From Lujinxingia litoralis (lineage in GTDB: Bacteria; Myxococcota_A; Bradymonadia; Bradymonadales; Bradymonadaceae): DNA of 64,000 nucleotides. A program made the translations under genes and the position numbers. Below the pieces are notes generated by a model. The model was not told where the DNA came from. It did no database searches and was given only the letters and a program-made list of their open reading frames with translations. Shown here piece after piece: positions 8,521 to 17,080 of the stretch; position 1 is the first letter of the stretch, and each line of letters opens with the position of its first letter. The stretch is from NCBI RefSeq assembly GCF_003260125.1, contig NZ_QHKO01000006.1, forward strand, positions 181,631 through 245,630. Reading direction: 5' to 3'.

Positions 8521-10467
8521 TTAGCTCAGGAAGAGAGCCCAGATCAGAACCAGGAGCGCGATGAACACGGCGCTGAGGCCGCCGGCTACCCAGAGAGTGC
8601 CCGAGCGGGAGGAGGGCGCGGCGGGGAGCTCGGTGTCGCTGCGGTGCCGCTGGGTCTGGTGGTGGTTGAGAGGCCGGGCCCGGAAGGATGCCGGATTTTG
8701 AGGGAGCTCGCCGGCGGGCCGGGTGGTGGTATCGCGGGAGTCGACCTCGGCTCCGGCGATGTTGCTGGCGAGGGCCTTGTGGAGGGCACCGGGGCGTTCT
8801 CCGACGGTGGGGTCGGAGTCTTCGCCGGCCAGTTCAAAGAGCGGGGTAGGGGCTGGCGAGTCACTCTGGTCGGGGAGGCGGTGTCTGGCGCCGGGGCGCT
8901 CTCCGAGGGTGGGAGCGGAGTCTTCGTCGGCCAGGCCGCTGAGCACCGGTGAGAGGGAGGAGGGGCGCCGGGCGCGGGGGCGTTCCAGGGTGTCAACGCC
9001 CTCCTGTGTCGCCGGGGCGTCGGGAGGCTCCGGTCGGTGCGGGGTTGGCGAGGGCGGACGTTGGGCGCGGCGAGCTTGTTCGGCGGCCGCACGCAGCTCG
9101 CTGGCCGAGAGGTGCAGTGCGGTGACTTCGCGGGAGTCGGCGCCGTGATCGACGGCGATGATGCCGGAGCGATGGCGATTGAATTCGTCGGTGGCCTGAT
9201 CCTGGAGGGCGCGTTCGATGCGTTTTCGGGGGATCGAGGAGGTGGCGCGTTGATCTTCGCCGTCGAACTCCGCCGCGGGGGTCTCAGGATCGGTGGGGAG
9301 GGCGTCGATGAGGGCGCGTCGCGTGTGCTCGCCGGCGTCTTCGTCGGGGCGGGCGTTGAGGGAGGGGAGGGACTGGCTTTTTCGCTGAATGGCGATCTCG
9401 CGGTCGCGGGAGATCTCCTCAAAGGCCCGCGCGCTCATCTCGTGGGTGGCCAGGGCGGCGTCGCTCCTCTCGGTGGAGGGACGCGTGGGCAGCAGCGGGG
9501 CCAGGCGAAATTGAGCGGTCTGATCCTGGGCGACTTCGTTGGCCGCCATCGCCATCTCCAGAAGTTCGCGGGGGATGGGGCGAGTGTCGGTGGAGGTGCC
9601 GATATCGGGGGAGGTGACCTCGATGAGCGCCGAGGTCATCTGCTGGATGGACTGGAAGCGTTGCTCGGGTTCTTTGGCCAGAGCTTTGAGGATGACCTTT
9701 TGGAGGCGTTCGCTGATCTGGGGGCGGAGCTGGCGAGGCGGCGCGGGTGCGGCCTCGACCTGGGCCATCATCAGGGCGAACTCGCTGGCCGCATTAAAGG
9801 GCACCTCTCCGGTGGCCAGTTTGTAGAGGGTGCAGCCCAGGCTGTAGATGTCGGCGCGGCCGTCGATGGCGCGCGCGCCCACGATCTGCTCCGGGCTCAT
9901 GTAATGGAGCGTGCCCACGGTGGTGCCGGCCGCGGTGAGCTCTCGCCCCTTGGTGACTTTGGCCACCCCGAAGTCCATGACTTTGGGGGTGAAGAAGCCG
10001 GCCATCGGTTTGAGGAGGACATTGCTGGGTTTGAGATCGCGGTGAACGATGCCCCGGGTATGCGCCAGCCCCAGGGCGCTCATCACCGGCAGCATCAGCT
10101 CGATGATTTTGCTCTCCTCCAGGGGGCCGTGGCGCCGCAGGTACTCCTCCAGGGTGTGGCCCTCGACGTACTCCATGACAAAGCAGAGCATCGGCTCCTG
10201 GATGACCCGGTAGACGTGCACGATGTTGGGATGCTGGAGCATCGCCTGGATGCGGCCTTCGTCGAGGAAGCGTGCGCGCACCGTCGAGTTGTCGAGGTAG
10301 TGAGAGAAGAGCACTTTGATGGCGACCGGCAGGCCGGAGTGCTCGTCGACGGCCAGGTAGATCGAGGCCATGCCGCCGTCGGCGATGCGCCGCTCAATGC
10401 GGTAGCGCTCCAAGAAGAGCTGCCCCGCGTGGAGCTCCTGATGTTCGGATTTGGCAGATGTTCCCAT
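8521..10467 (-). CDS. Hanks-type Ser/Thr protein kinase with C-terminal transmembrane anchor
   Basis: A 648-residue protein. The kinase domain spans about residues 20-290: glycine loop IADGGMASIY (28-37), catalytic Lys51 in VAIKVL, HRDLKPSN (142-149), DFGVAK (165-170) and MSPEQ in the activation segment. A 330-residue Pro/Ala/Arg/Glu-rich linker follows and then one membrane span near the C-terminus (VAGGLSAVFIALLVLIWALF), with almost nothing after it. The kinase therefore faces the cytoplasm and no extracellular sensor is present. Two related segments in the linker, SAPTLGERPGA and SDPTVGERPGA, place a Thr after acidic or small residues and could be phosphorylated sites for an FHA partner (inference). 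Confidence 0.92.
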   Translation of the reverse strand: MGTSAKSEHQELHAGQLFLERYRIERRIADGGMASIYLAVDEHSGLPVAIKVLFSHYLDNSTVRARFLDEGRIQAMLQHPNIVHVYRVIQEPMLCFVMEYVEGHTLEEYLRRHGPLEESKIIELMLPVMSALGLAHTRGIVHRDLKPSNVLLKPMAGFFTPKVMDFGVAKVTKGRELTAAGTTVGTLHYMSPEQIVGARAIDGRADIYSLGCTLYKLATGEVPFNAASEFALMMAQVEAAPAPPRQLRPQISERLQKVILKALAKEPEQRFQSIQQMTSALIEVTSPDIGTSTDTRPIPRELLEMAMAANEVAQDQTAQFRLAPLLPTRPSTERSDAALATHEMSARAFEEISRDREIAIQRKSQSLPSLNARPDEDAGEHTRRALIDALPTDPETPAAEFDGEDQRATSSIPRKRIERALQDQATDEFNRHRSGIIAVDHGADSREVTALHLSASELRAAAEQARRAQRPPSPTPHRPEPPDAPATQEGVDTLERPRARRPSSLSPVLSGLADEDSAPTLGERPGARHRLPDQSDSPAPTPLFELAGEDSDPTVGERPGALHKALASNIAGAEVDSRDTTTRPAGELPQNPASFRARPLNHHQTQRHRSDTELPAAPSSRSGTLWVAGGLSAVFIALLVLIWALFLS

Positions 10468-10558
10468 CGGGTGGCTCAGGGGCTAGGAGGGCCAAAGTCG
10501 ACGACGGGGGCAGTGTAACCTACGATGCGAGCGACGCAAATTACACCGGGAGTTGATG

Positions 10559-11317
10559 ATGAGCGCAAAGACGCGGGTGGCGACCCTCGCGATCGTGGGA
10601 GGGCTGATGGGGGCCGTCGGCTATGGGATGCTGGCCTCGTCGGGGGAGGCCGAGGTTGAGGCTGAAAAGACGCCGGGGCGTTCCGCGTCGGCGCCGGTGG
10701 CCTCCGCGAAGGGCGGGGCGTTCGCCGGGCGGGCGATGAGTGCGGGCGGGGGGGCGGAGACTCAGCAGGGAGCTGTGGGTGGGGCGGAAGACAGGGTGGA
10801 GGCTGGCGAGGGTGGGGCGCAGGCGCAGCGTTCGGAGCGGCGTACTCGGGAGGCGGTGCAGCCCGGGGCGGTGAGCCCGGATGCCGGAGAGGAGGGGGGC
10901 ATGAAGGGGGTGGGGCCCTTGCGCTGGGCGCGTCAGCCCTTGAGCCCGGAGGCGCTGGCGGTGTTGGAGGATGAGCTCGATGAGGGGGAGATGCGCCAGG
11001 CTCAGGAGCTGGCGATGCGCCAGGACCGTCGGCGTTCTATTGAGGCGGTGGAGGCCGGGGTGCGGGGATGTTACGAGGCGCTGCGCCGGGAGCAACCCGA
11101 GCGTGGGGGGCGAGTGGCGCTGCGCTGGACGATGGTCGCCGCAGGCGGGGTGGGGCAGGTGGTGGATGCGGTGATAACGGCCAACGTGGGCCTGCGCGAT
11201 GCGGGCTTTGAGGGGTGCGTCGCGCAGGCGCTCCGGGGGCTGGAGTTTGAGGCCGTCGGGGAGGCGGAGGTGGTGGTGGAGTGGCCCTTTATGCCCCGGG
11301 AGGTCGGAGTTCAGTAG
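10559..11317 (+). CDS. AgmX/PglI C-terminal-domain-like protein, membrane anchored
   Basis: About 252 residues. An N-terminal hydrophobic segment (VATLAIVGGLMGAVGYGMLA) acts as signal or anchor. A low-complexity Ala/Gly/Glu linker follows. The last ~110 residues match the TonB-like AgmX/PglI C-terminal pattern: VRGCYEALRREQP, then GRVALRWTMVAAGGVGQV, then GFEGCVAQALRGLEF and VVVEWPFMP, with two Cys. Related domains occur in myxobacterial gliding and envelope proteins. TTG, ATG and ATG occur in tandem at 10553-10561. The ATG at 10559 has the best spacing from GGGAG at 10548-10552. Its tail overlaps the convergent VWA gene by 7 nt. Confidence 0.7.
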   Translation: MSAKTRVATLAIVGGLMGAVGYGMLASSGEAEVEAEKTPGRSASAPVASAKGGAFAGRAMSAGGGAETQQGAVGGAEDRVEAGEGGAQAQRSERRTREAVQPGAVSPDAGEEGGMKGVGPLRWARQPLSPEALAVLEDELDEGEMRQAQELAMRQDRRRSIEAVEAGVRGCYEALRREQPERGGRVALRWTMVAAGGVGQVVDAVITANVGLRDAGFEGCVAQALRGLEFEAVGEAEVVVEWPFMPREVGVQ

Positions 11318-12987
11318 GCGGTCCACAGCTCCTGGGCAAAGGTGATGAGATTGGCGAACTCCACCTGGCGCGCATCGTCCTTGTAGGCGCTCCTGGCGAC
11401 GACGGCGAGCATCTCGTTGAAGGGTGGGGGCGGATCGCTGCCGGGCTGGATCTGGAGGCTTTCGGCAAAGGAGGCGACCGCGGTGGCAAAGCGCAGCTGG
11501 GCCGGGGCTTGCTCGAAGGTGGCGTAGACCTGGGCGGGGGTCAGCCTCTGGCTGAGGTGTTGGCCGGGGGCGCCGAGGTCTTTTTTGTAGCGAATGTCGA
11601 CCCTGGCGAGCTCGGCGTCATCGGGGAGCTCGTCGGCGAACTCCACCTCGTAGAAGGCGGTGACCGTGTGCCCGGGGCCGAGCTCGGCGGCGTCAATCTG
11701 ATCGTTTTTAAAGTCTTCGTTACGAAGGCGGCGTTTTTCGTAGCCGAGCAGGCGGTAGCGTCGGACGTGGTCCGGGTTGAACTCGACCTGAAACTTAACA
11801 TCGGCGGCCAGCACCTGGAGGGTGCCCACGATGCGCTCTTTGAAGACGCGGTCGGCCTCTTCGAGGGTGTCGATGTAGACGTAGTTGCCGTTGGTGTTGC
11901 GAGCCAGGAGCTCCATGGTCTCATCCTGGGAGCCCAGGCCCATGGCGACGGTGGTGACGGTGATGTGGTCGTCGCGGTAGGAGCGGATCAGCTGGGCCAG
12001 GTCTTTGCCCGGGGGGCCGACGTTAAAGTCGCCATCGGAGAAGATGATGACGCGGTTGTTGCCCTCTTCGATGAAGGCGTCGCGGGCCAGTTGGTAGGCG
12101 TGGATGATGCCGGCATCGCCCCTGGTGGTGCCGCGGGCGTGGAGGGCGTCGATGGCCGCGATGATCTTGTTTTTGGAGGCGACCGGGGTGGGGTTGAGTG
12201 CGGTATGGGTGCCGCTGGCGTAGGTCTGAATGGCCACGGTGTCGTCGGGGCGCAGGCTCTCCACGAGGGTGCGCATGGCGATCTGGGCGGCGGGCAGGCG
12301 GGTGTCCAGGCCCATGGAGCCGGAGATATCGACGAGAAAGACCAGGTTGGAGGGTTTCATGTCTTCGACGGCGATGTCAGCGCCGCGGATGCCCACGCGC
12401 ATCAGGTGGCGAGGGGTTTCGGGGTCCGAGCCGAAGTAGCTGGGCAGCGCATCGATCTTGATGGAGAAGTCTTGCCCGGTGGGGGGGGCGTCGTAGTCAT
12501 AGCTGAAGAAGTTCAAAAACTCTTCGGGGCGCACCGACGAGGGATGGGGCAGGAGTCCGTTGAAGAGGGCATCGCGTGAGGCGGTGTACGAGGCGGTGTT
12601 CACGTCGATGGAGAAGGTGGAGGTGGGCTCCTCGGAGGTGGGGGTGAAGTGGTGTTGGACGGCGGGCCGGGTTGGCGCTTCGGTGGCCAGACGCGTGGGC
12701 TGGGAGAGGCGGGGGATAGGCGCGAAGCGGGGGCTTTCCCGGGTCCGGGAATCGAAGAAGTCTGGTGCGCGGGCCGCCGACTCGGTGCCCGGGGAGGCGG
12801 GGGCTGTCGCGCCGGGGGCCGACTCGGAGTTTGGGCGATCGACGGGGCGGCTTTCGAAATCGACGGATGTGGAGACGTCCTGGTTAACCTCCACGACGTC
12901 GAGCTTGTTTTGGACCAGGTGGCCCCCCACCAGCAGGAGGAGGATGAGGGCGCAGATGCCCAGGATGATCTTTTTGGTTCTGGTCAT
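11311..12987 (-). CDS. VWA-domain protein (YfbK-like) with N-terminal membrane anchor
   Basis: About 558 residues. The chosen ATG (12985-12987) has GGGG 6 nt upstream; an ATG five codons earlier lacks a ribosome-binding site. One transmembrane span follows the start (KKIILGICALILLLLVGGHLV), then a Pro/Ala-rich linker. Then comes the YfbK-type N-terminal motif STFSIDVNTASY and a von Willebrand A domain with the MIDAS sequence DISGS in LVFLVDISGSMGL. The C-terminal third matches the domain that follows VWA in YfbK-like proteins (VKFQVEFNPDHVRRYRLLGYE, then VTAFYEVEF). The function is probably metal-dependent protein interaction at the envelope. It is closely similar in domain order to the lipoprotein at 13830-15374, indicating duplication. 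Confidence 0.88.
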   Translation of the reverse strand: MTRTKKIILGICALILLLLVGGHLVQNKLDVVEVNQDVSTSVDFESRPVDRPNSESAPGATAPASPGTESAARAPDFFDSRTRESPRFAPIPRLSQPTRLATEAPTRPAVQHHFTPTSEEPTSTFSIDVNTASYTASRDALFNGLLPHPSSVRPEEFLNFFSYDYDAPPTGQDFSIKIDALPSYFGSDPETPRHLMRVGIRGADIAVEDMKPSNLVFLVDISGSMGLDTRLPAAQIAMRTLVESLRPDDTVAIQTYASGTHTALNPTPVASKNKIIAAIDALHARGTTRGDAGIIHAYQLARDAFIEEGNNRVIIFSDGDFNVGPPGKDLAQLIRSYRDDHITVTTVAMGLGSQDETMELLARNTNGNYVYIDTLEEADRVFKERIVGTLQVLAADVKFQVEFNPDHVRRYRLLGYEKRRLRNEDFKNDQIDAAELGPGHTVTAFYEVEFADELPDDAELARVDIRYKKDLGAPGQHLSQRLTPAQVYATFEQAPAQLRFATAVASFAESLQIQPGSDPPPPFNEMLAVVARSAYKDDARQVEFANLITFAQELWTAY

Positions 12988-13039
12988 GGTAGCCCCAATC
13001 ATTCGTTAAACAGGTTATCAGCAGTGTCAGGGGGGCGTT

Positions 13040-13594
13040 TCAGCGTTCCGAGGGGAGGTCGATCTGAGCGCTCTGCTTGTAGCGTTCGATTCTCTGCTGA
13101 TTGCGCTCCAGGCGTCGTTGATTCTCGAGCTCCCGGGCGCCGGGTTTCTGATGGTGGGTGGCTCGGATCTCGGCGTCCCCGGGGGCTTCGGCCCGTGTCT
13201 GCGCGGCGAGGCGTGCCTCGGAGATGTCGCCGAAGGTCTCTTCGGCATCCGGGGGCTTGATGCCCAGGCGTTGCAACTGCTCGCGCTGGTAAAGCTGCTC
13301 GCGTAGAGCCTCGCGCTTTAGCTCCTGTTTCCAGGTCAGGACCCTTTGGCGGCGCAGCGCTTCCTCTTGCTCGATGCGTTTCCGGATTTCTTTTTTCCTG
13401 GCCAGCGTCTCGGGGGTGTCGGGAGCGGGGGGAGGAAGGGGGGAGGCATCAAAGCTGAAGCTTACCGTGTCAGTCTCCCACTTCGGGTCGGGCGTGATGA
13501 CCGTGGCGGCGTAGATTTTCATGCCGAAGACAAGCAGCACGGCCAGGCTCAGGGAGGTAGCGAAGAAGGAGAGCACAGCGGTTTTGAGTGACAT
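13040..13594 (-). CDS. Hypothetical single-span membrane protein with charged helical domain
   Basis: I choose the ATG at 13592-13594, giving 184 residues. This start places a membrane segment (TAVLSFFATSLSLAVLLVFGM) right at the N-terminus, whereas the frame upstream reads as non-coding. After a Pro-rich turn (SPLPPPAPDTP) the rest is a highly charged, probably helical region rich in Arg, Glu and Gln. No family recognised. It lies between the two VWA genes on the same strand and may belong to the same functional unit. Confidence 0.6.
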   Translation of the reverse strand: MSLKTAVLSFFATSLSLAVLLVFGMKIYAATVITPDPKWETDTVSFSFDASPLPPPAPDTPETLARKKEIRKRIEQEEALRRQRVLTWKQELKREALREQLYQREQLQRLGIKPPDAEETFGDISEARLAAQTRAEAPGDAEIRATHHQKPGARELENQRRLERNQQRIERYKQSAQIDLPSER

Positions 13595-13767
13595 GGGGGC
13601 CCCGGGCAGTGCTCGACCGTAGAAGATGAGGCCGGCGAGGGTGTCGTCGGTGTCAGGAGCGTTGTGCGGAGCGAACCCGCTCATCTTAGCGGCCCAGAAC
13701 CAGGTTTCCAGTCGTATTCCGGGCATTGCGACCCATCTCGTCCACGGGCAACGATCCCGGAGCGCGC

Positions 13768-13807
13768 AAAAAAGAGCCCCGCGCAACCGGGGAGGTCGGG
13801 CGGGGCT
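13768..13807 (-). terminator. Intrinsic terminator of the VWA lipoprotein gene
   Basis: On the minus strand AGCCCCGC (13800-13807) pairs with GCGGGGCT (13775-13782), and a six-T run follows (13773-13768). It sits 23 nt after the stop of the gene at 13830-15374 and before the next minus-strand gene, so the two VWA-region genes are probably separate transcripts. Confidence 0.75.
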
Positions 13808-13829
13808 ATCGCGCGGCGATGGGGGAGGA

Positions 13830-15374
13830 TTAGGGCCAGAGGGCGGCGGCCTGAGCGACGAGTTCTAAAAACTCCTGGCGATGGGCATCGTCGTCTTCGG
13901 CCGCGGCGCTGGCGATGGTGCGGACCTCTTCAAAGCGGGCGCCCTGGCTGAACAGGCTCTCTTTGAGGATGGCGGCGAATTCGACCACCGCGCTGGCGAA
14001 GCGGAAGTCGGGTGAGGCCTGGTCGAAGTCGTCGAGGACCTGGGAGCGCTTGATCAGCTGGCTCTCCAGGACGCTCTCTTCGTGGAGCCGGGCTTTATGG
14101 CGCACGCGCACCTCGGAGAGGATGAGGTCTTCGGTGGTGTCGGTGAGTTCCAGCTCATAGAAGGCGGTGACGGTGTGGCCGGGGCCCACATCGGCGGCGT
14201 CGCGGGTGTCGTCTTCGAAGTCTTCGTTGTTGAGGAGGCGTTTTTCGTAGCCGACCAGACGGTAGCGGGCGACGGCATCGGGGTTGAACTCGACCTGAAT
14301 TTTGACGTCGGCGGCGATGATTTCCACAGTGGAAGGGAGCTCGGAGCCGAAGATGCGATGAGCCTCTTCTAAGGTGTCGATGTAGAAGTAGTTGCCGTTG
14401 GCGTCGCGGGCCAGCGCTTCCATCGTGGCGTCGTTGTAGCCCATGCCCAGTCCGACGGTGGTGATGGTGATCTGGCGATCGCGGTACTCGCGGACCATCT
14501 CGGCCAGGGATTCGCCGGTGCGGCCGACGTTGAAGTCACCATCGGACATGATGATGACGCGGTTGTTGCCGCCCTCGATGAAGGCTTCTTCGGCCAGGTT
14601 GTAGGCGTCGACCAGTCCGGCCTCGCCATTGGTGGCACCGCCGGACTGGAGGGAGTCGATGGCCTCGGCGATGACCTGGCGGTGCTCGACCAGGGTGGGC
14701 TCCAGCCGGGTTTCGCTGCCGCTGGCGTAGGTGTGAATGGCGATGGAGTCGGTGGGGCGCAGGTGCTCCAGCAGGGTGTGCATGGCGCGGCGAGCCAGGG
14801 GCAGACGGTTCTGGGAGCTCATGGAGCCGGAGATGTCGATGAGAAAGACCAGGTTTGTGGGCTTCATCTCTTCGATGGAGACATCGGCGGCGCGGATGCC
14901 AATGCGCAACATGTGGCGGTCGGCCCGGGCTTGGTCCCGGGTGAAGCGGGAGGGGGCGATCTCCATGTTGATGGAGAAGGCGTCGTCCGGTTGAGGTTCG
15001 GGGTAGTCGAAGCGGAAGAAGTTCAAAAACTCTTCGATGCGCACATGGGCGGGTTCTGGAAGCTGGCCGGCCTGGAGCAGGGCGCGGGCGTAGGTGTAGC
15101 TGGCTGTGTTGACGTCGACCGAGAAGGTGGAGGTGGGTTCATCGGCGGCCTGGACGAAGTCGTTTTCTTCGAAGACCGGGTGGTCTTGATGTTCGGGCGG
15201 GGCTTCGTCGGGGGCGGCCGGATCGCTATTGGAGTCGTATTGAGGGGCGCCGGGTTCTTCCGCGTAGTCGTTGCGGTCCTGGGTGTCGTAGCCCCAGTCG
15301 TTGTCGGCGCAGGCCGAGAGGGTGAGACCGACGAGGGCTGCGGTGAGCAGGTGTGGGGTGCGAGAGGGACGCAT
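13830..15374 (-). CDS. VWA-domain lipoprotein (YfbK-like)
   Basis: A 514-residue protein. A signal peptide with lipobox LSAC (Cys22) predicts an envelope lipoprotein. After an acidic/Pro linker, STFSVDVNTASYTYAR opens the YfbK-type N-terminal domain. The VWA domain begins near residue 172 with MIDAS DISGS at 180-184, and the conserved tail domain (VKIQVEFNPDAVARYRLVGYE) follows. It parallels the anchored VWA protein at 11311-12987, motif by motif, so the two are paralogues with different membrane attachment. An AGGAG lies a few nt before the ATG, and the gene has its own terminator. Confidence 0.9.
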   Translation of the reverse strand: MRPSRTPHLLTAALVGLTLSACADNDWGYDTQDRNDYAEEPGAPQYDSNSDPAAPDEAPPEHQDHPVFEENDFVQAADEPTSTFSVDVNTASYTYARALLQAGQLPEPAHVRIEEFLNFFRFDYPEPQPDDAFSINMEIAPSRFTRDQARADRHMLRIGIRAADVSIEEMKPTNLVFLIDISGSMSSQNRLPLARRAMHTLLEHLRPTDSIAIHTYASGSETRLEPTLVEHRQVIAEAIDSLQSGGATNGEAGLVDAYNLAEEAFIEGGNNRVIIMSDGDFNVGRTGESLAEMVREYRDRQITITTVGLGMGYNDATMEALARDANGNYFYIDTLEEAHRIFGSELPSTVEIIAADVKIQVEFNPDAVARYRLVGYEKRLLNNEDFEDDTRDAADVGPGHTVTAFYELELTDTTEDLILSEVRVRHKARLHEESVLESQLIKRSQVLDDFDQASPDFRFASAVVEFAAILKESLFSQGARFEEVRTIASAAAEDDDAHRQEFLELVAQAAALWP

Positions 15375-15690
15375 CAGGAGCTCCTCAGGGTGAGCGGTGG
15401 TCGAATCGAGGGAGTGAGCTGGAGCTAAGCAGGGAGTGTGCCAGCTGTGTGGGGGGCGGCTGTGGGAAGCGGTGGTCGGTGGCCGGTGGGGTAGGGGCTA
15501 TCCAGCCGGGCCGCGACAGGTGGAGCGCGCCTATGCCAGCGGGGGAGAGGGCGGCGCGGGTCCGGCCCCCGGGCACGAGTCTGGCCCCCCGGGTGAGCGT
15601 AGAGAGAAGACGCAAAAAAGCCCCCTGAGTCCGGGCGGATCGGGGGGCTGGAGGCGCCCGGGAGGTCCGGGCGGGAGAGTCACAGGGGGG
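15375..15690. other. Intergenic region upstream of the VWA lipoprotein
   Basis: This 316-nt stretch should hold the promoter of the minus-strand VWA lipoprotein and the terminator of the gene to its right. Short open frames here on both strands look like shadow coding. I see no RNA gene and no clear promoter hexamers. Confidence 0.5.
15614..15649 (-). terminator. Intrinsic terminator of the collagen-like lipoprotein gene
   Basis: On the minus strand AGCCCCC (15643-15649) pairs with GGGGGCT (15619-15625), followed by a T run (15619-15614). It lies about 40 nt after the stop of the gene at 15691-16845. Confidence 0.7.
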
Positions 15691-16845
15691 TTACTGCACG
15701 CTGAGCGGCCCCACGATGGTGGAGGGCAGGCCGATCGTGGCGGGCGACACCACCGTGAGGGGGGCGTTGGGTGAGCCTTCGGCGGGGATGGTGGTGCAGG
15801 TGCCGTTGTTTTCCAGGTACGAGGTGATGGTGTTCGTGCTCGGGGATACCAGGCCGTCGGGGCTGATGTCGGTGGCGATCAGCAGATCGCCTGTGAAGGG
15901 GTCGTGGAAGACGGTGCGGCCCCAGACCTGAAGGTTCGGCATGTTGAAGAAGCTCAGGTAGCGGGTGCCGGAGCAGCCCGCAGCGCTGTACTCCAGCGTG
16001 CTGACGGGTTTGGTGAAGTTGCCATTCCACGTCAGGCTAACCCGGTAGCCGGTGGAGGTGAGCACGCTGATCTGACCGGCAGTAGAGCCGATGATGAGCC
16101 CCAGAGGTTGGTTGTTGCCGTCGTAGAGCATCGCGCCGCCGGCGTCTTCGCCGGCCGGCCCCTGGGGGCCCTCTTCGCCGTAGCAGAGCGCGTCGGTGGA
16201 GCTGACCTGGTCAATGACGCTGTCGCCGGTGGTGTCGTAGCCAAAGATCACCTGCACGCCGCCGGTGGGACAGTCCGAGGAGCCGGTGGGCAGTGTCGAG
16301 GTTTGCACCAGGAGCTCGTTGCCGTCGTTGCCGTCGTTGCCGTCGTCGCCGTCGCAGACTTCCACCGAGTCGACGATCTCGTCTTCGGAGAGGCTGCCAT
16401 CGTCATCTTCGTCGTAGCCAAAGACAAAGAGGTTGCCGCCCGAGGCGCAGACCTCGCCGGGCGCCACGGGGATTTTTTCGAAGGTCAGCGTGCGGCCGCT
16501 CTCTCCGTCTTGTCCGTTGGTGCCGTCTTGTCCGTTGGTGCCGTCTTGTCCGTTGGTGCCATCCTGTCCGTTTTGCCCGTTGGTGCCGTCTTGCCCGTCG
16601 GCGCCGTTGCAGAGGGGGTAGGCGCTCTCGAGTTCGGAGGCGTCGATGAGGGCGTCGTTATTGGCGTCGATGCCGCTGCGGACCTCTACGCCACCAAACT
16701 CACAGGTGTCGCCCGGGGGGAGTTCACGGAGCTCGATGCTCGGAAGTGCCGGGGTTTCGGTGGCGGTATTGTCTGCCTCGCCGCCGCAGGCGGCAAGGCT
16801 CAGCGTGAGAAGCAAGAGAAGGGGCGTGCCAGCGCGCAAAAGCAT
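15691..16845 (-). CDS. Lipoprotein with collagen-like (NGQDGT) repeats
   Basis: About 384 residues. The ATG at 16843-16845 begins MLLRAGTPLLLLL, and the signal peptide ends in lipobox SLAAC. Near the N-terminus and again further on is a module with Cys, GG, D-x-N-D and Cys-(N/D)-G (for example CEFGGVEVRSGIDANND and CASGGNLFVFGYDEDDDGS), seen in surface proteins of delta-proteobacterial lineages. Between modules lies a Gly-x-x run of NGQDGT units (about residues 85-115), resembling bacterial collagen-like stalks. The C-terminal 130 residues form an unrecognised globular region with Cys. A GTG four codons upstream is an alternative start. Confidence 0.78.
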   Translation of the reverse strand: MLLRAGTPLLLLLTLSLAACGGEADNTATETPALPSIELRELPPGDTCEFGGVEVRSGIDANNDALIDASELESAYPLCNGADGQDGTNGQNGQDGTNGQDGTNGQDGTNGQDGESGRTLTFEKIPVAPGEVCASGGNLFVFGYDEDDDGSLSEDEIVDSVEVCDGDDGNDGNDGNELLVQTSTLPTGSSDCPTGGVQVIFGYDTTGDSVIDQVSSTDALCYGEEGPQGPAGEDAGGAMLYDGNNQPLGLIIGSTAGQISVLTSTGYRVSLTWNGNFTKPVSTLEYSAAGCSGTRYLSFFNMPNLQVWGRTVFHDPFTGDLLIATDISPDGLVSPSTNTITSYLENNGTCTTIPAEGSPNAPLTVVSPATIGLPSTIVGPLSVQ

Positions 16846-17033
16846 AGCGGATTCCACAGAGAGAGAAAGGAACTCACCCGGTCGGTCAGGAGAGGGGGAA
16901 GCGCTAAAATAGAGAGGCTCACGAGAGATTCAAGAGGTTTGTGAACTTTTGTCTGTGGCAGAGGGCGCCCTTGCCTTCTCGGATGGGACTGCCCCCCCTC
17001 GGAGCTTCAAGGGGCCCGCGCGCTCCGGGCAGC

Positions 17034-17080
17034 GGGAGGATTGCCCGGAGAAAGCCGCTCGCGAAGCGAGCAAGCTTAGC
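17034..17080 (-). other. Hairpin at and just after the flippase stop codon
   Basis: GCTCGC-GAA-GCGAGC lies at about 17066-17080, overlapping the last codons and stop of the flippase gene. A second pairing CTCCGGGCA/TGCCCGGAG lies nearby. Both are possible termination or mRNA-end structures; no U-tract is visible. Confidence 0.3.
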
